Of a DNA stretch of 64,000 bases, positions 26,251 through 34,774 are shown in pieces. Positions within the stretch are counted from its first letter, which is position 1, and each line of letters begins with the position of its first letter. Under the pieces are notes generated by a model. It was given only the letters and a program-made list of their open reading frames with translations. It was not told the DNA's origin and ran no database searches. The translations under genes and the position numbers were made by a program. Source of the DNA: Azospirillum picis (GTDB taxonomy: Bacteria > Pseudomonadota > Alphaproteobacteria > Azospirillales > Azospirillaceae); the NCBI RefSeq assembly GCF_017876115.1, contig NZ_JAGINO010000024.1, positions 1 through 64,000 of the forward strand, given 5' to 3'.

Positions 26251-26657
26251 GTGCCCTCGAAGGCCTTGGCGTTCTCGTCGTAGGACTTGCAGAATTCCTC
26301 CGGCGTCTGGCTGGTGCCCTCCGCCATCTGCTCCAGGCGTATCTGGCTCGCCTCGCCGTTGTAGATCACGCCCTCCTGGCCCTTCCGGAGGTAGAGCGCC
26401 GCCTTGCCGGCATCCTTCGGCGCCGGCATCGCGGCCATGTATTTTTCATAGGTCGCAACCGCCTTTTCGGACGGGAAGCCCTTGCCCTTGCAATATTTGA
26501 GGATGCCGAGCTGGTTGCTCATCATCTGGTAGAAGGCGTCCGGGTCGGGCGTCTGGGCGCGTGCGGCGCCGGGCTGGAGCGAAAGCGCCGCAAAGGCGGT
26601 GACGGCCAGGAGAATGGCACGGACCGCGCCTCTCGACGGCGTGGAAGCAGCCTTCAT
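26244..26657 (-). CDS. Small exported protein with two cysteines, function unknown
   Basis: A 137-residue protein with an N-terminal signal peptide (RAILLAVTAFAALSLQPGAARA, cleavage expected near residue 34). The mature part is about 100 residues, mainly helical, with one Cys in LKYCKGKGF and one in EEFCKSYDEN, spaced to form a disulphide. The start at 26657 is chosen because AAGGAGG stands 6 bases upstream; a longer open frame reaches 26921 with no ribosome site. It is the first gene of the leftward exported-protein cluster. No family was recognised. Confidence 0.7.
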   Translation of the reverse strand: MKAASTPSRGAVRAILLAVTAFAALSLQPGAARAQTPDPDAFYQMMSNQLGILKYCKGKGFPSEKAVATYEKYMAAMPAPKDAGKAALYLRKGQEGVIYNGEASQIRLEQMAEGTSQTPEEFCKSYDENAKAFEGTP

Positions 26658-27186
26658 CGAAGACCTCCTTGGATTTGTGAATTTCGACCGGCAGCGCCGG
26701 AATGGCGTCCGGTGGGCTTCGAGGTCATCGTCGCAGGGAGAGCCGGCCGTTCCGGCCATGGCCGCGAGCCCCTCTTGTCCCGCCGCGCCATGCCCCGAGC
26801 GTCTGAAGGGCAAAGCCGCCGTCCTTCCGACCATCCATCCCGACCGTCCATCAAGGGCAACGGACGCCCGCAGCCGGGCTGCGAAACACGGTAAGGGACC
26901 GTTGTCGGGTGGGTTACGCATGGACGGTGGAATGCCTGGGCCGGAGGTGGGGTTGATGGCGAACTCGATCCCCGGCTTATCCCGCTTTGCGTGCGCTTTC
27001 CAGTCTGCGAAAAGTAGAGGTCGGATGATTTGCCGTTACCCATGTTGAGACGGCGCCCTATCCCAACGATTTCCATGCGATGCAGTGTGCGGTGCGCCCT
27101 TTGGTCGCGCCCCGTGGCTCACCGGATCGCCGCGCGCAAAATCGCAATGGATGCGGGGGTGGGGCCGGCCCCCCTGGCGGATGGCG
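26658..27186. other. 529-base noncoding gap
   Basis: Between the exported-protein cluster and the AraC gene, both leftward. No frame with a ribosome site and coding character stands out on either strand. It should hold the promoter for the exported-protein cluster close to 26658-26750. No repeat or palindrome longer than about 8 bases was noticed. Confidence 0.4.
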
Positions 27187-28080
27187 TCAGGACAGCGCGA
27201 AGCGCCGGTATTTGCCCGGCGAGAAGCCTGTCGCCTTCTGGAACGCTTTCGAGAAGTTGGCTTGGCTGGAAAAGCAGCAGGCATCGGCGACGTCGGCGAG
27301 TGCCATCGTGCCGTAGGCGAGCAGTTGCTTGGCCATGTCGAGCCGCCGCTCGGCCAGATAGGCGTGCGGCGACCGGCCGACCGAAATGTGGAAGGCCCTG
27401 GCGAAATGGTAGAGGCTGAAATTCGCCACGCGCGCGAGTTCGGCGACGGTGATGTCGCGGTCGAGGTTGGCGTTGATGTACTCGATCACCCGCCCCAGCC
27501 GGTTGCGGTCGAGCCCGCCGCGCACCTGGGGCATCGAACGCGCGCTTTCCTGCGTTTCGGCGTGCTCGCGCGCCAGCGTCCCGACGAGGGCGCAGGCCAG
27601 CGCGTCCATTCGCAAGCCGCCGGCGAAGCTCTCGGACCGCAGTTCGTCGATGATCGCCGCCATCATCCCGAGCACGTCGGGGTTCTCGACCTTGGCCTGG
27701 TAGCGCAGGTCGTTGGCCCGGAAGCTGAACCCGTCGAAATCCCTCATCCGGAAGAAGGTGTGCTGCGGGATGTAGACGTGCAGGACCTCGGGAATGTCGT
27801 CGGAGAGTCTGGTCGCCTCCTCGCAGATGCCGGCCGGGCACAGCCACGTCGTCTGCGGCAGCGCCGGCACGATCTGCTTCACGCCCCCCGACGCCCGGCT
27901 GGAAATCGCCGGCTTCGGTCCCTGGACGATCATGGTGATCTCGGCATTCTGCGGCACGAAGGCCGAGATCTCGCCGGCATTGTGGCTTCGCAGCTCGGCG
28001 GACAGCGCCGACCACGGCCTTTGCGCCGACGTCGCTATCAGGCTCGCGTCCTTGAACTTCTCTGCGCCGTGTCCCTGCAT
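27187..28080 (-). CDS. AraC family regulator
   Basis: A 297-residue regulator with a C-terminal double helix-turn-helix: RVIEYINANLDRDITVAELARVANFS then FHISVGRSPHAYLAERRLDMAKQLL and ADVADACCFSSQANFSKAFQKATGFSPGKYRR. The N-terminal 190 residues form an unclassified, cupin-like sensing region. ATG 28080 (MQGHGAEKF) is preferred; the frame opens at 28146, but neither start has a strong ribosome site. The gene is upstream of the exported-protein cluster on the same strand, so it may regulate it; this is inference only. Confidence 0.85.
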   Translation of the reverse strand: MQGHGAEKFKDASLIATSAQRPWSALSAELRSHNAGEISAFVPQNAEITMIVQGPKPAISSRASGGVKQIVPALPQTTWLCPAGICEEATRLSDDIPEVLHVYIPQHTFFRMRDFDGFSFRANDLRYQAKVENPDVLGMMAAIIDELRSESFAGGLRMDALACALVGTLAREHAETQESARSMPQVRGGLDRNRLGRVIEYINANLDRDITVAELARVANFSLYHFARAFHISVGRSPHAYLAERRLDMAKQLLAYGTMALADVADACCFSSQANFSKAFQKATGFSPGKYRRFALS

Positions 28081-28413
28081 GCTCTGCCTGCCGCTACTGA
28101 AAGCCGCACCCCACGCTAGGGCAAAGCGGGTGGCGACGGCAAGCATTTAGCAAAGGAGGAAAAGACAGGCGTGAGGCATTCCCATTATAATGACCAAGAT
28201 GATTTGACGAATTCCGGGCGTGATTGATGAAGCCGTAAAAATAGAATCTAAAATAAACAAACGATGGAGATTCCTGGGTCCGAAACGGAATCCGGTGACT
28301 TTCCACGAAAGTAGAAAGTGGAGATTTCCCGTTCTTTTCCGGTTGTGCTCTTGGCGTGTTTGCCATGCGATTGACAAAAGAGACGCTTTTCATCCAAGTC
28401 GAATGCTCTATTG
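28081..28413. other. AT-rich noncoding region upstream of the FixJ-type regulator
   Basis: This stretch is markedly more AT-rich than the rest of the window (for example 28180-28290). It separates the leftward AraC gene from the rightward leader peptide and response regulator, so it probably holds both promoters. Short frames here lack ribosome sites and coding character. Confidence 0.5.
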
Positions 28414-28545
28414 ATGACCGTGAACCAATATTTAGCCGATGCGTTAACCGTTGCCGGGCACGGCCCGGTCACTGCGGACGGTACGATCATCGACAGCCGC
28501 GGCGTCTTTCCGGACGCCATGCCGTTTGAAGGCGGGGGCGCCTGA
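28414..28545 (+). CDS. 43-aa leader reading frame coupled to the response regulator gene
   Basis: ATG 28414 opens a 43-codon frame (begins MTVNQYLADALTVAGHGPV, ends PFEGGGA) whose TGA (28543-28545) shares its last base with the ATG of the response regulator. The composition is ordinary for a small soluble peptide, without a signal or membrane segment. The ribosome site is weak. It may be a translated leader coupling regulator synthesis, a small partner protein, or a remnant of a larger gene. Coding status rests on the exact TGATG junction. Confidence 0.4.
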   Translation: MTVNQYLADALTVAGHGPVTADGTIIDSRGVFPDAMPFEGGGA

Positions 28546-29291
28546 TGGAACCGAAGGCCCAGGACCAGAAACTCCAGGAGGCGGCGACCGTCGTGGTCAT
28601 CGACGACGACGAATCCGTCCGTGAGGCCCTGGAGGGCCTGGTGGAATCCGTCGGGCTTGAGGTCAGGACCTTCGAATCCGTCCAGCATTATCTCGACGTC
28701 CGCCCCACGGTCGAGGTCGGCTGCATGGTGCTGGACGTCCGGCTGCCGGGGCGCAGCGGCCTCGATTACCATGCGGAACTTGTGAAATCCAAGAACAGCC
28801 TGCCGATCATCTTCATCAGCGGGCACGCCGACGTTCCGATGTCGGTCAGTGCCATGAAGGCGGGCGCGTTCGAGTTCCTGACCAAGCCCATCCATCACCA
28901 GAAGCTGCTGGACGCCATCCACGGCGCCATCGAACAGCATCGGCTGCGCCGCGGCCTCGAACAGGGGCTGACCGGCGAACGGGCGCGCTTCGAGACCCTG
29001 ACAGCGCGGGAGCGCGAGGTGACGCTGCTGGTCGTGGCCGGCCAGCGCAACAAGCAGATTGCCGGCGCCCTCGGCCTCAGCGAGGCGACGGTCAAGCTCC
29101 ACCGCGGGCAGGCGATGCGCAAGATGGAGGTAAACTCCGTCGTCGAGCTGGTTCGGGTCGTCGACCGGCTGATCGCCGAGGCGCCGCTCCAAATGCATCC
29201 GCGATCGGAACGTTCGGCCGACCCGGACACCATCGCCGGGCAACCGGGACCGTTGGGCATGCCCGGCCGGCCGGGCATATCCGTCAGGTGA
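28545..29291 (+). CDS. FixJ/NarL-like response regulator with LuxR-type DNA-binding domain
   Basis: A 248-residue response regulator. The receiver shows VVVIDDDESVREAL, the phospho-acceptor Asp in VLDVRLPGRSGLD, Thr/Ser in IFISGHADVPMSV and Lys in LTKPI. The LuxR helix-turn-helix LTAREREVTLLVVAGQRNKQIAGALGLSEATVKLHR spans about residues 150-190. The GHxDVPMSVxAMKAGAFEFL pattern is the FixJ class. A Pro/Gly-rich tail of some 35 residues follows; its DNA holds a 20-base perfect palindrome at 29259-29278. No histidine kinase gene is adjacent, so its partner is elsewhere. Confidence 0.92.
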   Translation: MEPKAQDQKLQEAATVVVIDDDESVREALEGLVESVGLEVRTFESVQHYLDVRPTVEVGCMVLDVRLPGRSGLDYHAELVKSKNSLPIIFISGHADVPMSVSAMKAGAFEFLTKPIHHQKLLDAIHGAIEQHRLRRGLEQGLTGERARFETLTAREREVTLLVVAGQRNKQIAGALGLSEATVKLHRGQAMRKMEVNSVVELVRVVDRLIAEAPLQMHPRSERSADPDTIAGQPGPLGMPGRPGISVR

Positions 29292-29352
29292 TGCGGGCCG
29301 CCGCCCGACCCGCACCGGGCATTGCCGGCGTTCGCCGTCACAAGCCGGTCGA

Positions 29353-30789
29353 TCAGGCGCGGCGCCAGGCGGTCGCCGTTTCCTCCGCCCCGCGGCCGGG
29401 GACCACGCCCGCTTCCGCGGAGCCGGCCGAAGCACCCTTTGAAACGGTCGCGTTGCCCGCCGGGCTCGCCGCCGGTACCGCGCCGTCGCCGATGATCAGG
29501 CGGGCGCCGCGCTCGTAGGTCAGGTAGCGCCACAGCCACTGCATGCTGACCAGCAGCCGCTTCTCGAAGCCGACCAGCAGGTAGACATGGACGAAGGCCC
29601 AGAGGACCCAGGCGAACCAGCCCTTGAGCCGCCGCGTTCCGAAATCGAAGACGGCAGCGCTGCGGCCGACGATGGCGGTGTTGCCGCGGTTCCGGAAGCG
29701 GAAGGCCGGCATCGGCGCGTCACTCCCGATGCTCGCGGCCAGCGCCTGGGCCAGCGCCCGGCCCAGATGCTGGCCCTGCTGCTTGGCGACCTGTGCCAGC
29801 CCCGGCAGCGGCTTGCCGTCGTCGCCGGCCGCCAGCGCGGTGTCGCCCAGCGCGTAGACGCCGTCCAGCCCGGGGACGGAGAGGTCGGCATCGACGCGGA
29901 TGCGGCCTGCCCGATCGGTTTCGACGCCGAGCCAGCGGCCGGCCGGCGAGGCCGCGACGCCCGCCCCCCACACGATGGTGCCCGCGGGTATGACGCGCCC
30001 GCCGATGGTGACGGCGTCCGGCTCGATCCTCTCGACCGCCTGTCCGGTCATCACCGTCACCCCGAGCCTGCCCAGCGCATCCGTCGCATAGCGTGACAGG
30101 TCCTCTGGGAAACTGGCGAGAAGCCGTGGCCCGGCCTCCACCAGCAGGATGCGGGCGGAGCGCGGATCGATGCGGCGGAAGTCGCGGGCCAGAGCGAAGC
30201 GGGTCAGTTCGGCGACGGCTCCGGCCAACTCGACGCCGGTGGGACCGCCGCCGACCACGACGATGGTCATCAGCATGGCCTGTTCTTCCGGGCTTTCCGA
30301 CAGTTCCGCCCGTTCGAAACAGCCGAGCAGGCGCGCCCGGATCTGCTGGGCGTCCTCGATGGTCTTGACGCCGGGGGCGAACGCCGCCCACTCGTCATGG
30401 CCGAAATAGCTGTAGGACGAACCGGTGGCGACGACGAGGCGGTCGTAGGGCAGGGTGCTCGGCCGGTCGAGGCCGTCCGGCTCCAGCCGCACCATGCGCC
30501 GCTCGACGTCGATGCCCACCACCTCGCCCAGCACCACGGCGATGTTGGCGTGACGGCTGAGGATCCTCCGGATCGGCTGGGCGATGTCGGCGGGCGACAG
30601 CGCCGCCGTCGCCACCTGGTAGAGCAGCGGTACGAACAGGTGGTAGTTCCGCCGGTCGATCAGCGTCACCTGGACATCGGTGCCGCCCAGCGCCTCCGCG
30701 CAGGCGAGCCCGCCGAAGCCGGCGCCGATGATCACGACATGCGGGCGCCGCCGGGCGGCCGGCGGGCTGGTCAGGGGCTGTTGCTCCAT
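29353..30789 (-). CDS. Type II NADH dehydrogenase (NDH-2), FAD-dependent
   Basis: A 478-residue membrane-associated flavoprotein. The FAD motif VVIIGAGFGGLACAEAL is near residues 18-34 and the NADH motif IVVVGGGPTGVELAGAVAEL near 175-195. YHLFVPLLYQVATAALSPADIA is a hallmark of the family and ALGDTA precedes the second FAD contact. A C-terminal hydrophobic region (WFAWVLWAFVHVYLLVGFEKRLLV) should dock on the membrane. It oxidises NADH and reduces quinone without pumping protons. ATG 30789 has GGGAG upstream; a longer frame lies in noncoding DNA. The extreme C-terminus has a Gly/Ala-rich tail. Confidence 0.92.
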   Translation of the reverse strand: MEQQPLTSPPAARRRPHVVIIGAGFGGLACAEALGGTDVQVTLIDRRNYHLFVPLLYQVATAALSPADIAQPIRRILSRHANIAVVLGEVVGIDVERRMVRLEPDGLDRPSTLPYDRLVVATGSSYSYFGHDEWAAFAPGVKTIEDAQQIRARLLGCFERAELSESPEEQAMLMTIVVVGGGPTGVELAGAVAELTRFALARDFRRIDPRSARILLVEAGPRLLASFPEDLSRYATDALGRLGVTVMTGQAVERIEPDAVTIGGRVIPAGTIVWGAGVAASPAGRWLGVETDRAGRIRVDADLSVPGLDGVYALGDTALAAGDDGKPLPGLAQVAKQQGQHLGRALAQALAASIGSDAPMPAFRFRNRGNTAIVGRSAAVFDFGTRRLKGWFAWVLWAFVHVYLLVGFEKRLLVSMQWLWRYLTYERGARLIIGDGAVPAASPAGNATVSKGASAGSAEAGVVPGRGAEETATAWRRA

Positions 30790-31097
30790 GCTGAAAGGTC
30801 TCCCGATCGTTGCCGTTGTCAGTCGCCGGCCCTGTCGCCGGCCCGGATGCTGACTCCCTCGCTGGCTCAGGCTCCCGCCGGCGACGCCCTCGCCGCGGGC
30901 TGGGCGCCCCCGCCGGCCATCCGCACAGCACCTCATCCGACCGGATGCGAGATGTGCGCACTGGCCATAACGCGCAAGAGGCGGTGCCGGAACGCCGATG
31001 GCGGCATTGCCGGAAAGCGGCGCCTCCGGCCGGGGCCGGCGGGAACGTCGGCCGGCGGGCGCGGTTACCACCGGGCAACTCAACATACGGGTGATCG
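30790..31097. other. 308-base noncoding gap between divergent NDH-2 and permease genes
   Basis: Divergent promoters for the NDH-2 and SLC13-type genes are expected here. No palindrome or known riboswitch pattern was identified, and no convincing reading frame was seen. Confidence 0.4.
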
Positions 31098-32867
31098 ATG
31101 ACCGTGCAGCAGTCCATGGCCTTCGGGTTGGTCGGCATCGTGGTCGCGATGCTGGTCTGGAACAGGCTGCGCTTCGACGTGGTCGCGCTGCTGGCCCTCC
31201 TGGCGGGCGTGTTTCTTGGGCTGATCCCGGCGGACAAGGCGTTCTCCGGCTTCGCCGACGACATCGTGGTGATCATCGCCTCCGCCCTCGTCGTCAGCGC
31301 GGGCATCGCCCGCTCGGGCGTTATCGACGCGCTGGTGCGCCCGGTGGCGGCCAAGCTCGACCGACCGGGCCGGCAGATCGCCTTCCTGGGCGGGGCGGTC
31401 GCCTTCATGTCGGCGCTGATGAAGAACATCGGGGCGCTGGCCATCTTCCTGCCGATCACCATGCAGCTCGCCCGCCGGCACCGGACCGGCGCGCACCGTG
31501 TCCTGATGCCGCTGGCCTTCGCCTCGCTGATGGGCGGGCTGATGACGCTGGTCGGCACCTCGCCGAACATCATCGTGTCCAGGGTGCGCGCCGAGATCGT
31601 CGGCCAGCCCTTCTCCATGTTCGACTACCTGCCGGTCGGGCTGGGGATCACGCTGGCCGGCCTAGCCTTCTTGGTCTTCGGCTGGCGCCTGCTGCCCCAG
31701 CACCGCAGCGGCGCCCGTTCGGCGGAGGACACCTTCGCCGTCGAGAACTACGCCAGCGAGATGAGGCTGCCGGCCGGTTCGCCCTTCGTCGGACGTACCG
31801 TCCGCGACGTCGAGGCGCTGGCCGAGGGCGAGGCCCAGGTGATCGGCATCATCCGCGAGCGCTTCCGCCGCTACGTGCCGGACCTGCACTGGACGCTGCT
31901 GGCGGATGACATCCTGGTGCTGGAGGGCGATGCGCCGGCCCTGCAGCGGATCGTCCAGGGCGCCGCGCTGGAACCGCTGGGCATCCTGGAGGACGCCGAT
32001 GGCGAGCTGCTGGCGGTGGAGGCGGTGGTGACGCCGGACTCGCCGCTGGCCGGGCACTCCGCCAGCCGCCTCGACCTGCGCGGGCGCTTCGGCGTCAGCC
32101 TCCTGGCGGTCAGCCGGACCGCCGAGCGGATCGCCCAGCGCCTGCACCATGTCGTGTTCAGGAAGGGCGACCTGCTCCTCCTCCAGGTTCCGGCCGACCG
32201 CTATCCCGACGCCCTGGCCGACGCCAACCTCATCCCGCTGGCCGAGCGGCGCCTGCAGCTCGGCCGGCGCCGCCCGATGTGGGTCCCGGTGGGCATCGTC
32301 GTCGTCACGATGATCGTCGTCGGCTTCCACCTCGCGCCGCTGGCCGTCACCTTCCTGGCGGCGGCCACCGCGATGGTGGTCACCGGCGTGCTCAGCGTCG
32401 AGGACGCCTACCATGCGGTGGAATGGCCGATCATCATCCTGCTCGCCGCGCTGATCCCGGTCAGCGGCACGCTGGAGAGCACCGGCGCGACCGGGGTGAT
32501 CTCGACGCTCCTCGCCGACGCCGCGCGCGGCCTGCCGGCGGTGGCCTGCGTGGCGCTGATCATGGCCGCCGCCATGGCGGTCACTCCCTTCCTCAACAAC
32601 GCCGCGACGGTGCTGGTCATGGCCCCAATCGGCGCCGGCGTGGCCCAGCAGCTCGGGCTCAGCCCCGATCCCTTCCTGATGGCGGTCGCCGTCGGCGCCG
32701 GCAGCGACTTCCTGACGCCAATCGGCCACCAGTGCAACACCCTGGTCATGGGGCCGGGGGGCTACCGGTTCGGCGATTATCCGCGGTTGGGGGTGCCGCT
32801 GTCGCTGCTGATCCTGCTGCTGGGCACCTGGCTGATCGTCATGGTCTGGCCGCTGGCCGGCGCCTGA
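31098..32867 (+). CDS. SLC13-type permease with two RCK_C domains
   Basis: A 589-residue membrane protein of the ArsB/NhaD/SLC13 superfamily. The N-terminal helices include ALVVSAGIARSGVIDALV and AFMSALMKNIGALAIFLPI; the signature LVGTSPNIIVSR occupies the first hairpin and GSDFLTPIGHQCN the symmetry-related second. Between the halves lie two TrkA-C/RCK_C-like regulatory domains, about residues 210-390. Length and order match proteins annotated as SLC13 family permeases, carrying dicarboxylates, sulfate or other anions with Na+ or H+. Substrate unknown. A CBS protein follows 84 bases downstream on the same strand. Confidence 0.88.
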   Translation: MTVQQSMAFGLVGIVVAMLVWNRLRFDVVALLALLAGVFLGLIPADKAFSGFADDIVVIIASALVVSAGIARSGVIDALVRPVAAKLDRPGRQIAFLGGAVAFMSALMKNIGALAIFLPITMQLARRHRTGAHRVLMPLAFASLMGGLMTLVGTSPNIIVSRVRAEIVGQPFSMFDYLPVGLGITLAGLAFLVFGWRLLPQHRSGARSAEDTFAVENYASEMRLPAGSPFVGRTVRDVEALAEGEAQVIGIIRERFRRYVPDLHWTLLADDILVLEGDAPALQRIVQGAALEPLGILEDADGELLAVEAVVTPDSPLAGHSASRLDLRGRFGVSLLAVSRTAERIAQRLHHVVFRKGDLLLLQVPADRYPDALADANLIPLAERRLQLGRRRPMWVPVGIVVVTMIVVGFHLAPLAVTFLAAATAMVVTGVLSVEDAYHAVEWPIIILLAALIPVSGTLESTGATGVISTLLADAARGLPAVACVALIMAAAMAVTPFLNNAATVLVMAPIGAGVAQQLGLSPDPFLMAVAVGAGSDFLTPIGHQCNTLVMGPGGYRFGDYPRLGVPLSLLILLLGTWLIVMVWPLAGA

Positions 32868-32951
32868 CCGGCGATCCGAAACCGGAGTGGGGGCCGGAAC
32901 AAGCCCCGCCGCCCCCCCGTTGCACATGCCGAGAAGAGCGAGGTCACGACC

Positions 32952-33383
32952 GTGCTGGTTTCCGAGATCATGGCCAAGGCGCTGGAGTTCATCCAGCCGG
33001 ACGCCACCATTCAAGAAGCCGCCACGCTGATGGGCGAGCTGGACGTCGGTGCCCTGCCGGTCGGCGCGCCCGAGGATCTGCTGGGGATCCTCACCGATCG
33101 CGACATCCTGTTCCGCGTGGTGGCGGCCGGCGGCGACAACACGCGGGTACGGGTGCGCGACGTCATGTCCAGTTCGGTGTTCACCTGCCGCGACACCGAC
33201 ACGCTGGCGACGGCGATGGACATCATGGGCGCCTACCACGTGCGCCGCCTGCCGGTGCTGGACGCGGCGGACCGGGTGGTCGGCTGGGTGACCCTGACCG
33301 ACGTATCGCGCCGCCTGCTTCTGGACACCGGCACCATCCGCACGGCGCTGGGCGAACTCAGCGGCGGCGCGCAGGACGGTTAG
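32952..33383 (+). CDS. Two-CBS-domain protein
   Basis: A 143-residue soluble protein made of a CBS pair. CBS1 (VSEIMAKALEFIQPDATIQEAA to LTDRDILFRVV) and CBS2 (VRDVMSSSVFTCRDTDTLATA to LTDVSRRLLL) are typical. Such modules bind adenosine nucleotides and regulate partner proteins. The GTG start has GAGGT upstream. Same-strand proximity to the SLC13-type permease suggests it may regulate that transporter; this is inference. Confidence 0.88.
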   Translation: MLVSEIMAKALEFIQPDATIQEAATLMGELDVGALPVGAPEDLLGILTDRDILFRVVAAGGDNTRVRVRDVMSSSVFTCRDTDTLATAMDIMGAYHVRRLPVLDAADRVVGWVTLTDVSRRLLLDTGTIRTALGELSGGAQDG

Positions 33384-33405
33384 GCCGTGCCGGCAGAAGA
33401 GGCTT

Positions 33406-34674
33406 TCAGGCTTCCTCACGCGATAAGCGCGCTGCGGCACGGATTGTCGTGGTCGAGTGAGGGAAGTCCGCCCTGACGCGGGTTGCGATCAAGAGGGCCG
33501 CGAGGAGCATGACGGCGCTTCCTCCGATGAAGACGCCGGAGATTCCGCTCATGCCGTACATGACGCCGCCCGCGGCGGCCCCGGCGGCAATGGCGCCCTG
33601 CACCGACGCGACCACCATTCCGCCGGCGCTTTCGGCCTGATCGGGAACCGACCGTGCGACCCAAGTCGACCAAGCAACCGGAATGCCGCCGAACGCAAGC
33701 CCCCAGAAGGCCACGAGCAAGGCAAGCGCCCCTCCCGACGGCGCCGGCAGCACAAGCGTCAGCCCGGCGATACCGACGAGGGTGGGCATGATGATCAGCG
33801 TACCCCGCAGGCTACGCTCCATCAGCCACCCTCCCAGCAATGTCCCCGCGAAGTTCGCGACGCCGAAACCCAGCAGGATCATCGCCAGCCCTTCCGCTTG
33901 CACGCCGGCGGCATTTTCCAGGAATGGCCGGATGTAGGTGAACAATGCATAGTGTCCGGTATGCGCCAGCACGCAGCCGACCATGCCCATCGCGATGCCG
34001 GGGCGTAGGGCGACGTCCAGCACCGTCCTCAGCCGGGTCGTGCTTTTACGCGGCGCCAGCCGCGGAAGGGCGGCCAACTGAAAAGCCAGCGTCACCGACC
34101 CGATCACGGCGGCGGCAAGGAATGCACTGCGCCAGCCGAACAGCCCGCCGAGGTAGCTCCCCAGCGGCACCGCCACCACCGTCCCCGCGGCGATGCCGCT
34201 GAAGATGATCGAAAGAGCCCTGGGCAACAGCGCAGAGGGCACAAGGCGCATCGCGACGGCCGCCGCCATGCTCCAGAAGCCTCCAAGCGCGATGCCCAGA
34301 AAGACCCGCATCACCAGGAGGATGGCAAGGCTGGACGAAATCGCGACCAGCAGATTCGACGCGATCGTCAGTATGGAAAAGCCGAGGAGCACCCTGCGCC
34401 GATCCATATGCCGGGTGAGGACCGGGACAAGCAAACCGGAGAACAGCGCGACAACCGCCGTCACGGTTACGGCCTGTCCCGCCAAGGCCTCCGAAACCCC
34501 GAGGTCCACAGCCATCGGTGTCAGCAAGCTGGCCGGCAGATATTCTGCCGTCAACAACCCGAACACACCCATGGTGAGCGAGAAGATCGCCAACCATGCC
34601 GGGGAGGTGGGGTCTTCTTGTGCCAGAGTGTCGGGGATTTCATCGGGCACGGTATCGCAGGCGCAGCCAGTCAT
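33406..34674 (-). CDS. MFS transporter, drug/sugar efflux (AraJ-like, DHA1) type
   Basis: A 422-residue, 12-helix major facilitator. FGLLTAEYLPASLLTPMAVDLGVSE and LTRHMDRRRVLL match the DHA1 efflux group that includes AraJ, YdhP and NepI. RVFLGIALGGFWSMAAAVAMRLVP is the conserved motif C region. The start at 34674 (MTGCACD) has AAAGG upstream; GTG 34707 and ATG 34698 are weaker alternatives. It is divergent from an AraC regulator with a small dyad between, and probably exports a metabolite or drug under its control. Confidence 0.88.
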   Translation of the reverse strand: MTGCACDTVPDEIPDTLAQEDPTSPAWLAIFSLTMGVFGLLTAEYLPASLLTPMAVDLGVSEALAGQAVTVTAVVALFSGLLVPVLTRHMDRRRVLLGFSILTIASNLLVAISSSLAILLVMRVFLGIALGGFWSMAAAVAMRLVPSALLPRALSIIFSGIAAGTVVAVPLGSYLGGLFGWRSAFLAAAVIGSVTLAFQLAALPRLAPRKSTTRLRTVLDVALRPGIAMGMVGCVLAHTGHYALFTYIRPFLENAAGVQAEGLAMILLGFGVANFAGTLLGGWLMERSLRGTLIIMPTLVGIAGLTLVLPAPSGGALALLVAFWGLAFGGIPVAWSTWVARSVPDQAESAGGMVVASVQGAIAAGAAAGGVMYGMSGISGVFIGGSAVMLLAALLIATRVRADFPHSTTTIRAAARLSREEA

Positions 34675-34712
34675 GGGGCAATTACCTTTCTCAACCATCG
34701 TTGCCACGAAAC

Positions 34713-34737
34713 TAGACGTGCATCTCCGGACGGTCTA
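34713..34737. promoter_or_regulatory. Short inverted repeat in the MFS/AraC intergenic region
   Basis: TAGAC (34713-34717) and GTCTA (34733-34737) are exact inverted repeats 15 bases apart in the 100-base space between the divergent genes. It is a weak candidate for a regulator site because the arms are only 5 bases. Confidence 0.3.
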
Positions 34738-34774
34738 TGATCCGACATCCTGTTTCTTTGATCGAAACTCCGGA

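Noticed and set aside
29259..29278. 20-base perfect palindrome in the 3' end of the FixJ-type gene as an operator
   Set aside because: It consists of GC-rich codons for a Pro/Gly tail inside the coding region; it may be a structure near the gene end, but there is no promoter next to it.
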